From Flavobacterium hercynium (lineage in GTDB: Bacteria > Bacteroidota > Bacteroidia > Flavobacteriales > Flavobacteriaceae), in contig NZ_MUGW01000015.1 in assembly GCF_002217285.1 (NCBI RefSeq), forward strand, positions 1 to 64,000: a stretch of DNA of 64,000 nt, written 5' to 3'. Positions 54,226 through 60,921 of this stretch are shown in pieces. A program made the position numbers and the translations under genes. Every line of letters starts with the position of its first letter. Positions within the stretch are counted from its first letter, which is position 1. The notes below the pieces were generated by a model. The model made no database searches and was not told where the DNA came from. It saw only the letters and a program-made list of their open reading frames with translations.

Positions 54226-55299
54226 ATGAATACAACAGATCGATATAACAGACAAATGATCTTGCCTGAAATAGGAGAACAAGGTCAGGATAAATTAGCC
54301 CAAAGCAAAGTTCTCGTAATAGGAGCAGGCGGTCTGGGTGCGGCTGTATTGCCTTATCTGGCAGCTGCCGGCGTAGGTGAAATTGGTATAATCGATCATG
54401 ATGTAATCGAAATTTCGAATTTACATCGTCAGGTAATTTATAAAAGTGATGCTGTTGGCGCTTACAAAGCCGAAGAAGCTAAATTGATGCTTACAGCATT
54501 GAATCCGCTTGTAAAAGTAAATTCGTTTACAGAAAAATTAGCTGCAAACAATGCTATTAAATTATTTGAAAACTATGATATAATTGTTGATGCAACAGAT
54601 TCAATTGCTATAAAGTATCTTATAAACGACGCATGCATTGTAACCAATAAACCAATGGTTTACGGCTCTATTTTTAGATTCCAAGGTCAGGTTTCGGTGT
54701 TTAATTATCAAAACGGACCAACATACCGCTGCTTGTATCCCAATGAAAATACAGAAGCTCAAACTTGTACGGATGCAGGAGTAATAGGAATTACAGTTGG
54801 TATTATTGGTATGCTTCAGGCAAATGAAGTTTTGAAAATGATTCTCGGAATAGGCGAGGTTTTAAGTGGTAAAATATTGGTTTATAATATTTTGAATAAT
54901 GAGCAGCAAAAGTATGATTTCGATAAGAATGAGACTCCTGCAATAACTCAAGAAACATTTGAAAAGCAATATTTAAAAACTGAAAAGCTAATCGAAGAAA
55001 TACGTTTTGATTTGGTTTTGGATGAAATAGATTCCGATGAGGTTCTTTTTTTAGATGTTCGTAATGAAGACGAAACACCAAAAATTGTCCTAAAAAATAA
55101 CATTCGGATTCCACTTTCTGATTTAGAAAATGAAATAAATAAGCTCGATAAAAACAAAACTATTTATGTTTTTTGTCAATCAGGAGTTAGAAGTAAAACA
55201 GCGGCTGAATTGCTTTTAAAACAGCAGTTTAAAGTAAAAAGTATTATCGGCGGAGCGCTGGAAATGAAAAAGATTTTAGAAACAAAAGTGATAACGTAA
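54226..55299 (+). CDS. moeB: MoeB-like adenylyltransferase fused to rhodanese
   Basis: Activates MoaD by adenylation; the rhodanese then hands over sulfur. 357 aa from MNTTDRYNRQMILPEIG (earlier Met codons overlap moaD). The ThiF domain has VIGAGGLGAAVLPYLAAAG and DLIVDATD-like IIVDATDSI. The rhodanese (about 270-357) keeps the active Cys in FCQSGVRSKTAA. The ThiF-rhodanese fusion is known for MoeB/MOCS3 proteins. Confidence 0.93.
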   Translation: MNTTDRYNRQMILPEIGEQGQDKLAQSKVLVIGAGGLGAAVLPYLAAAGVGEIGIIDHDVIEISNLHRQVIYKSDAVGAYKAEEAKLMLTALNPLVKVNSFTEKLAANNAIKLFENYDIIVDATDSIAIKYLINDACIVTNKPMVYGSIFRFQGQVSVFNYQNGPTYRCLYPNENTEAQTCTDAGVIGITVGIIGMLQANEVLKMILGIGEVLSGKILVYNILNNEQQKYDFDKNETPAITQETFEKQYLKTEKLIEEIRFDLVLDEIDSDEVLFLDVRNEDETPKIVLKNNIRIPLSDLENEINKLDKNKTIYVFCQSGVRSKTAAELLLKQQFKVKSIIGGALEMKKILETKVIT

Positions 55300-55326
55300 G
55301 TTAACGTGTGAACATAATTTTAAAAT

Positions 55327-55429
55327 GAACACGAATTTCACGAATTGACACGAATTAGTTTTTGAAATCAATTACACAAACTAAAAATTTACATTAATAT
55401 ATTGGTGTTAATTCGTGAAATTCGTGTTC
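55327..55429. repeat. 20-bp perfect inverted repeat inside the Moco operon
   Basis: Left arm 55327-55346 begins GAACACGAATTTCACG; right arm 55410-55429 ends with its exact reverse complement. The surrounding words (GACACGAATTAG, GGTGTTAATTCGTG) repeat. It lies in a 207-base gap between moeB and moaE. Confidence 0.85.
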
Positions 55430-55506
55430 AATTCTAATCTCTATAATTTGTGTTCTGACAGTAGTAAATAAAGATCGTTTTTCGAAACGAATTAAATAAA
55501 GAAATA

Positions 55507-55938
55507 ATGAGTAAAAATGTATTTGTAGAAGGACCAATTTCTTCCGAATTTATAGCCGAGTCTATTGCCAAACATCAATCGAAGCATACGATTGGTGCAC
55601 ATAATATTTTTCTGGGTCAGGTACGTGCCGATGTTATTCATGATAATACAGTGGTTGCCATTGATTATTCTGCATATACCGATATGGCGAATGAAGCGTT
55701 GCATACCATTCGGGAAAGAGCCTTTGCAAAGTTTGATCTAACCTGTATGCATATTTATCATAGTTTAGGCGTCGTAAAAGCTGGAGAAATATGTTTGTTT
55801 GTTTTTGTTTCAGCAACACGACGCAAACAAGTATATGAAGCTACAGAAGCAATTGTAAACTGGATTAAAACGGATGTGCCTATTTTTGGTAAAGAAATGT
55901 TTGAAAATGACACCTTTACCTGGAAACAAAACACCTAA
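55507..55938 (+). CDS. moaE: molybdopterin synthase catalytic subunit
   Basis: Converts cPMP to molybdopterin with sulfur from MoaD. 143 aa. HNIFLGQVRADV, ALHTIRERAFAKF, VKAGEICLFVFVSATRRKQVYEA and VPIFGKEMFEN are the MoaE motifs, including the conserved Arg/Lys of the active site. Fifteen bases before the moaCB gene. Confidence 0.94.
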   Translation: MSKNVFVEGPISSEFIAESIAKHQSKHTIGAHNIFLGQVRADVIHDNTVVAIDYSAYTDMANEALHTIRERAFAKFDLTCMHIYHSLGVVKAGEICLFVFVSATRRKQVYEATEAIVNWIKTDVPIFGKEMFENDTFTWKQNT

Positions 55939-55953
55939 AAAAATACACCAATA

Positions 55954-56868
55954 ATGGTAGATATTACGCATAAAATAAATACGTTAAGAGCCGCTACAGC
56001 AACAGCAATTGTCAATGTGAGTAAGCAAGAAACAATTGATGCAATTGTGAATAATCTGGTTCCAAAAGGTAACGTGCTTGAAATGGCAAAAACAGCAGGA
56101 TTGTTTGCTGTGAAAAATACCCATTTATCGATTCCGGATTGTCACCCAATTCCAATTGAGTATACGTCAGTCAATTATAGAATTGAAGGTTTGTCGATTG
56201 AGATTATTTTTACGGTAAAAACAGTTTACAAAACCGGTGTTGAGGTCGAAGCAATGCATGGTGCTTCTATAGTCGCGCTTACCATGTACGATATGCTAAA
56301 ACCGATTGATAAGGAAATTGAAATTTCTAATATTAAATTGAGTAGCAAAGAGGGTGGAAAATCATCTTTTAAAAATAAATTTTCGAATGTAATCAAAGCA
56401 GCCGTTTTTGTTTGCTCTGATTCTATTTTTGCGGGTGATAAGGAAGATCGTTCCGGAAAAATTATTGTCGAAAAACTAAATGCTTGTGGTGTAGAAACAG
56501 CACATTACGAGATTATTCCTGACGAATTAGATATTATTCAGGAAAGAACTAAGGCTTTCGCCGAAGGACATCAGCTGGTTATTTTTACCGGAGGAACGGG
56601 ATTATCACCAAGAGATGTTACGCCGGAAGCGCTGGCACCATTACTGGAAAGCCGAATTCCGGGAATTGAAGAAGCGATTCGCAATTACGGTCAGCAACGA
56701 ATGCCGTATGCGATGTTATCCAGAACGGTTGCGGGTACAATAGGAAAAAGTCTGATCTTGGCATTGCCGGGATCAACAAACGGAGCCAGAGAATCTATGG
56801 ATGCCGTTTTTCCGCATGTCTTGCACGTTTTTCATATTTTAAAAGGAAAAAACCATGACAACATCTAA
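55954..56868 (+). CDS. moaCB: bifunctional MoaC-MoaB protein
   Basis: 304 aa fusion. Residues 1-~150 are MoaC, which with MoaA makes cPMP from GTP: DCHPIPIEYT, GVEVEAMHGASIVALTMYDM. Residues ~165-304 are MoaB/MogA-like, the molybdopterin adenylyltransferase: FTGGTGLSPRDVTPEAL, SRTVAGTIGKSLILALPGS. The fusion is known in Bacteroidota. Its end overlaps the moaA start by 14 bases. Confidence 0.94.
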   Translation: MVDITHKINTLRAATATAIVNVSKQETIDAIVNNLVPKGNVLEMAKTAGLFAVKNTHLSIPDCHPIPIEYTSVNYRIEGLSIEIIFTVKTVYKTGVEVEAMHGASIVALTMYDMLKPIDKEIEISNIKLSSKEGGKSSFKNKFSNVIKAAVFVCSDSIFAGDKEDRSGKIIVEKLNACGVETAHYEIIPDELDIIQERTKAFAEGHQLVIFTGGTGLSPRDVTPEALAPLLESRIPGIEEAIRNYGQQRMPYAMLSRTVAGTIGKSLILALPGSTNGARESMDAVFPHVLHVFHILKGKNHDNI

Positions 56869-57862
56869 AACCATTTTAACGGATGATTTTGGGCGAAAAC
56901 ACAATTATTTGCGTATTTCGTTGCTGGAAAAATGCAATTTGCGTTGTACGTATTGCATGCCTGCTGACGGAATAACATTATCTCCAAAAGCCGATTTAAT
57001 GACGGCAGATGAGATTTTTGCAATCGCTCAGACTTTCGTAGAGAATGGTGTAGATAAAATTAGATTAACGGGTGGTGAGCCACTTTTAAGAAAGGATTTT
57101 CCGGAGATTGCTTCAAAATTGGCAACGCTGGATGTCTCGCTTTCAATCACGACCAACGGTATTTTGATTGATCGGTTTATTGAGGTTTTGAAACAAACGA
57201 AGATCAGGAAAATTAATTTAAGTCTTGATACTTTGGTAGCTTCCAAATTTCATTCGGTTACTTTGAGAGATCAGTTTCAAAAGGTTGTTGATAATTTACA
57301 TTTGCTTTTGGAAAATAACTTTAAAGTAAAAATAAATGTTGTTTTGATGAAAGGTTTTAATGAAAATGAAATTGCTGACTTTGTAAAATTGACCCAATTT
57401 TTGCCTGTTTCTGTACGTTTTATTGAGTTTATGCCTTTTGCAGGGAATGAATGGGACAGAAGCAAAATGGTTTCTCAAAACGAAATTTTATCGCAATTAG
57501 AAAATGTTTTTTCTTCTGAAGCTATTCAGAAATTAGAAGATGAAAAAAACTTTACCGCCAGAACGTATCAAATAAAAGGATATCAGGGCAATTTTGGAAT
57601 TATAAGTTCGATTACGAATCCGTTTTGTGATGGCTGTAACAGAATTCGCCTGACGGCAAATGGTAAAATAAAAAACTGTCTTTTCTCAAATTCAGAAACA
57701 GATTTATTGACTGCTTTCCGACAAGGGGAATCAATTGAGAATTTGATTTTTGAATCTATAAAAAATAAAAAGAAAGTTAGAGCCGGAATGGTTACTATTC
57801 AGGAAATGGATGATCCTTCGTTGCATTTTGATAATCGCAGTATGATTACGATTGGGGGGTGA
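56855..57862 (+). CDS. moaA: GTP 3',8-cyclase
   Basis: Radical-SAM enzyme of the first Moco step. 335 aa. The SAM cluster is C27-x3-C31-x2-C34 (KCNLRCTYCMP). The second cluster is in NPFCDGCNRIRLTANGKIKN and CLFS. The chain ends in Gly-Gly (MITIGG), which activity needs in other MoaA. Overlaps moaCB by 14 bases. Last gene of the Moco block. Confidence 0.96.
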   Translation: MTTSKTILTDDFGRKHNYLRISLLEKCNLRCTYCMPADGITLSPKADLMTADEIFAIAQTFVENGVDKIRLTGGEPLLRKDFPEIASKLATLDVSLSITTNGILIDRFIEVLKQTKIRKINLSLDTLVASKFHSVTLRDQFQKVVDNLHLLLENNFKVKINVVLMKGFNENEIADFVKLTQFLPVSVRFIEFMPFAGNEWDRSKMVSQNEILSQLENVFSSEAIQKLEDEKNFTARTYQIKGYQGNFGIISSITNPFCDGCNRIRLTANGKIKNCLFSNSETDLLTAFRQGESIENLIFESIKNKKKVRAGMVTIQEMDDPSLHFDNRSMITIGG

Positions 57863-57939
57863 GAATTATTTTTTTAATTTTCTATTCTTATGTTTTCAAA
57901 ACCTTCTAGGTATTTGACTTGTTTTTATTAGGCTTTGTT

Positions 57940-58163
57940 TGTAAAGAGCCATAGGCTCGGCTGATATTGTAGAGCCAGATTTTAATCCGGTTTTATCGTA
58001 CAGAATAAAAAAAAGATCCATAGGATCGGCCGATATTTTATGCATATTCTCAGACCAAGCTGGTCAAAATGGATCGTTCCTATGGAACTTTAGCTACGGT
58101 CGTTATTTAATCAACGGATTAAAATCCGTTGCTACAAAATGTATCGTTCCTACGGAACTTTGA
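57940..58163. repeat. ~224-bp composite repeat, copy 2 (inverted to copy 1)
   Basis: Reverse complement of 27004-27228 with few differences by eye: GAGCCATAGGCTC, CAGATTTTAATCCGG, GATCCATAGGATC, GTTCCTATGGAAC, AACGGATTAAAATCCGTT, GTTCCTACGGAAC in this order. Confidence 0.85.
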
Positions 58164-58244
58164 GCAAAATGTTTTGCGTTCACGAGCAAGATGCTCGCGA
58201 TAGCGGAGGATTTTTTTAGTTTTCTATTCTTATGTTTAAAGATA

Positions 58245-58271
58245 CCTAACAGGTTTTGGAAACCTGTTAGG
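58245..58271. repeat. 27-bp palindromic repeat (CCTAACAGG type)
   Basis: CCTAACAGG..CCTGTTAGG around TTTTGGAAA. Same type as 142-168. Confidence 0.65.
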
Positions 58272-58322
58272 AGACTATAATTGTTTTGAATACTTATTTA
58301 ATAAATTATATTTTGAATAAAT

Positions 58323-58354
58323 AAAAAAGGTTCAACTTTTTGAGCTGAACCTTT
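58323..58354 (-). terminator. intrinsic terminator after the Lys-rich protein gene
   Basis: AAAGGTTCA/TGAACCTTT stem with a T run on the minus strand. Confidence 0.75.
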
Positions 58355-58361
58355 AGAGATA

Positions 58362-58970
58362 TTATTTTTTCTTTTTTGACTTTGATTTTTTAGCTTTCTT
58401 TTTCGCTATTTTTTTAGCTTTAGCTTTAAGTTTTGCTTTTTTAGCCTTTTCTTTTTTCTTTGCTTTGGCTTTTTGTTTCGCTTTTTTAGCTTTTTCCTTC
58501 TTCTTATCGTTTTTAGCTTTCTCTTTTTTCTTCGCTAATTTCTTTTTCTCTTTGTCCTTGTCTTTGTCTTTCAATTTTTTAGATTTTTTATCGGTTAATT
58601 TTTCTTTCTTAGATTCTTTAGTTGAAGTGACTTCAGCAGTTTCAGTTTTTGCAGTTTTGTCTTCTTTTGGTTCAGTAACTTCTGCTATAGCTTCTGGTTT
58701 TATAGTTGGTGTTGCAACCTTTTTTACCGGAACTTTTGTAACTGTAGCTTTTGGTGTTGTTGTAGCTGCAGTTTTTGGCGTTGTTGTTCTGGCTGTTGTA
58801 GGTTTTGGTGTTGCAGTTTTTGTAGTAGTTGATTTAGCTGTAGTTGTTTTGCTAACTGGTTTTGCAGCTGGCGTATTTACAGTTTTTGTATCTTCAGTAA
58901 CAGGCTGAGTATTTTCAGTTGTTGGTGCGTCGATTTTTTGAGGTGTAATTTCTTCGTTGTTGTTTTCCAT
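58362..58970 (-). CDS. Lys/Ala/Thr-rich basic protein, histone H1-like
   Basis: 202 aa from MENNNEEITPQK (an upstream Met would add 12 residues with less likelihood). Residues ~1-120 are Thr/Pro/Ala-rich with acidic patches. ~120-202 are almost only Lys, Ala and a few Asp/Glu/Ser (KKEKAKKAKQKAKAKKK). It resembles bacterial AlgP/histone H1-like C-terminal tails that bind DNA or RNA. Low complexity makes family calls unsafe. The plus strand of the same stretch also reads open, as an artefact of composition. Confidence 0.75.
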   Translation of the reverse strand: MENNNEEITPQKIDAPTTENTQPVTEDTKTVNTPAAKPVSKTTTAKSTTTKTATPKPTTARTTTPKTAATTTPKATVTKVPVKKVATPTIKPEAIAEVTEPKEDKTAKTETAEVTSTKESKKEKLTDKKSKKLKDKDKDKEKKKLAKKKEKAKNDKKKEKAKKAKQKAKAKKKEKAKKAKLKAKAKKIAKKKAKKSKSKKKK

Positions 58971-59356
58971 AGTAAAGATGCTTTTAGTTGAGGATTTTAC
59001 TAACAATGTAAATAAATTGTTAATTGATTGTTAGGTAAATATAGTTATTAAACAAGTCCGCCAATGTTAAGCTTTTTCTTGAAATAATTCTTTAACGTAT
59101 TTGTTTTTAGTTGATTAGGTTTTTTGCCTTTTTTGAAAATCAAAATTTCTTAACAATTATGCTGAGAAATGAAGTAAATTACTTGGTAAATGTAAAAATC
59201 AGGATTTTGAATAATAGCAAGAAGGAAGTTTTGGAAACGGTATTTCTAGCCCTGATGGAAGCGGCATCCTTTTGTTTTTTTCTTTAGAAAAACAAAAGAT
59301 ACAGCGGACAGCAGGAATAGCTCCTGAAAATTAGTATGACTGAATTCTATAAGGTT
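58971..59356. other. 386-base gap with one structured RNA-like element
   Basis: AT-rich, no coding sequence. The element at 59248-59330 is the only clear feature. Promoters of the Lys-rich gene should lie at its left end. Confidence 0.6.
59248..59330 (+). ncRNA. structured RNA-like element (possibly Rfam Flavo-1), copy 2
   Basis: GCCCTGATGGAAGCGGCATC, CCTTTTGTTTTT paired with AAAAACAAAAG, then GATACAGCGGACAGC and the small hairpin CAGGAATAGCTCCTG. Compared with copy 1 at 27312-27400, the conserved boxes match and the stem has changed in a compensatory way. Confidence 0.5.
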
Positions 59357-60787
59357 TTAGTCTGCTACTGTTTCTAAGATTTTAAAATTGATTTTTGAAG
59401 CTTCACATAAGGAACAACAATAAGTTTCAGGAAGATTGGTAAATAAAATACCTTTTGGAATTCCCTGACTTTCATCTCCGTATTCTGAATTATAGAGCGT
59501 GAGGCATTCCTGGCATTGGTAAATATCGGCTTGTGGTTTTTCTTTTTTTTGTGAATTTTCGATAGTTTCTGATACTGAGTTGCCAAGCTCCTCAAAATAG
59601 TTGCGGCTTAATTCTATTAATATAGTAGGAAGTTCCAGTTTGTCGATATCTTGTGAATGCACGATGTATTCCCGTGTATTGGGATCGAAATTTTTTGCAA
59701 ACAAAACATTATAAGTGTCCCGAATCTTTATTGAAGCGAGGTCTTTTGGAAGTTCGTTTTTTTCGATAACAATGGAAGTGAAATAATGTCCTTCGCGATT
59801 GTATTCAGATAAACCAAACGTTAATCCGTAGGTACTAATATCATATTGATCCAGCGTTCGTACGAGAAAGGTTTTTAGATTTAATGCCCATTCGGTTGCA
59901 ACGGGTAAATGCCAATTGAGTTCTAATAAAGAATGGCGTACGTTGATTCCTTTTTTGCCAAGGAATTTTTCCCATTCCAGTTTTCGGTCTTTTGGGATTC
60001 CTTTTATGATAAAAGATTTCCAGGGTGTTATAGATATCTTACCAATTTTACAATCAAAACACAGGTCGCACATTTCTTTCAGGAAGGTCAGATCATACTT
60101 GTTGTTTCGCCAATATAAACCGAGCCAATATTGATCTATTCCCATAAGATTCATGCCTTCGTAATACGGAAAAGGGTAGAAGGGAACCTTCAAAGGTTTA
60201 TCGATCGTTCTGTTATTGGTATTCAGCGCTTCACTGAGCAAACTAAAAAGGATATCAATGTCGTATGTTTCGTGGGCGATGATATTTTCGATTTCGTAAT
60301 TCAGTGTTGCTATATCCCAGCTGTAAATTAAAACAGGATATATTTCCATACGTTCCCATTTTGGTAATCGAATGTATAAATACCAATAATCTTCGTGTTC
60401 TGAGGCTATAAAATTAAGATGTCCGGTAAATAAGGGAACGAGCTGCTGCTTAGGGTCAGTAATATTAACTTTTAGTTTTGGCTGTTCTTTAAACTGTTCC
60501 AAAATGTACAACAATCGGTTTCCGGTGAGCCATGCCGTATTTCTAAAAATGTCTGTCGAGACGTATGAAGAAACAATATTGTTGCTGGTTCTTTCGTCAG
60601 GAAAAACAAAATGATGTTTGTTCAAATGTTCCTTATCGAATGATTTGAAATCTTTTGGGAAGATTATATCTTGTCGTGAACCAAAGGAAATAGAATCTAA
60701 ACCCTGATCGATTGCCAAAGCAACAACTTCTTTGAGCTCTCCCGGTGAAATGACACCGCCTTTTACTATTAGTCTTGTTAGTTCCAT
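59357..60787 (-). CDS. siroheme-reductase-like protein fused to C-terminal rubredoxin
   Basis: 476 aa from MELTRLIVKGGVISPGEL. An upstream Met lies in repeat-derived sequence and is rejected. The N-terminus is a nitrite/sulfite reductase ferredoxin-like half-domain (GGVISPGELKEVVALAIDQG, ISFGSRQDIIFP), and a second such half is near ITPWKSFIIKGIPKDRKLEW. The cysteine quartet for siroheme and [4Fe-4S] is missing at the expected places; only CDLCFDC remains. The last ~50 residues are a rubredoxin (YQCQECLTLYNSEYGDE.., CCSLCEASKINF). It may therefore move electrons rather than reduce nitrite. It lies beside two nitrate reductases. Confidence 0.82.
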   Translation of the reverse strand: MELTRLIVKGGVISPGELKEVVALAIDQGLDSISFGSRQDIIFPKDFKSFDKEHLNKHHFVFPDERTSNNIVSSYVSTDIFRNTAWLTGNRLLYILEQFKEQPKLKVNITDPKQQLVPLFTGHLNFIASEHEDYWYLYIRLPKWERMEIYPVLIYSWDIATLNYEIENIIAHETYDIDILFSLLSEALNTNNRTIDKPLKVPFYPFPYYEGMNLMGIDQYWLGLYWRNNKYDLTFLKEMCDLCFDCKIGKISITPWKSFIIKGIPKDRKLEWEKFLGKKGINVRHSLLELNWHLPVATEWALNLKTFLVRTLDQYDISTYGLTFGLSEYNREGHYFTSIVIEKNELPKDLASIKIRDTYNVLFAKNFDPNTREYIVHSQDIDKLELPTILIELSRNYFEELGNSVSETIENSQKKEKPQADIYQCQECLTLYNSEYGDESQGIPKGILFTNLPETYCCSLCEASKINFKILETVAD

Positions 60788-60829
60788 TTTATTGTTTGTT
60801 GTTTGTTGTTTTTGGTTTGATATTTGTTG

Positions 60830-60918
60830 TTTCAAGTTTCATGTTTCACGTTTTAAACTTTGTCGATAATCTTTGTCGTTAAGTAACTCAACCTGAAACT
60901 TGAAACCTGAAACTGAAA
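60830..60918. repeat. short-word array (TTTCAAGTTTCATGTTTCA / CCTGAAACTTGAAACC)
   Basis: Left arm 60830-60854, right arm 60891-60918, inverted to one another. It fills the gap between the rubredoxin-fusion gene and the large reductase gene. Same vocabulary as 47258-47315. Confidence 0.8.
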
Positions 60919-60921
60919 AAA

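Larger units (their letters stand above)
57863..58361. other. 499-base gene-free region of dispersed repeats after moaA
   Basis: It holds a decayed CCTACAAGG palindrome (57891-57911), the ~224-bp composite repeat (57940-58163), a CGAGCAAGATGCTCG hairpin (58174-58200), a CCTAACAGG palindrome (58245-58271) and the terminator at 58323-58354. No coding sequence. Confidence 0.7.

Noticed and set aside
58465..58908. 147-aa plus-strand reading frame rich in Phe/Ser/Val
   Set aside because: It is the reverse image of the Lys/Ala-rich gene; the composition of AAA/GCT codons keeps the complement open.
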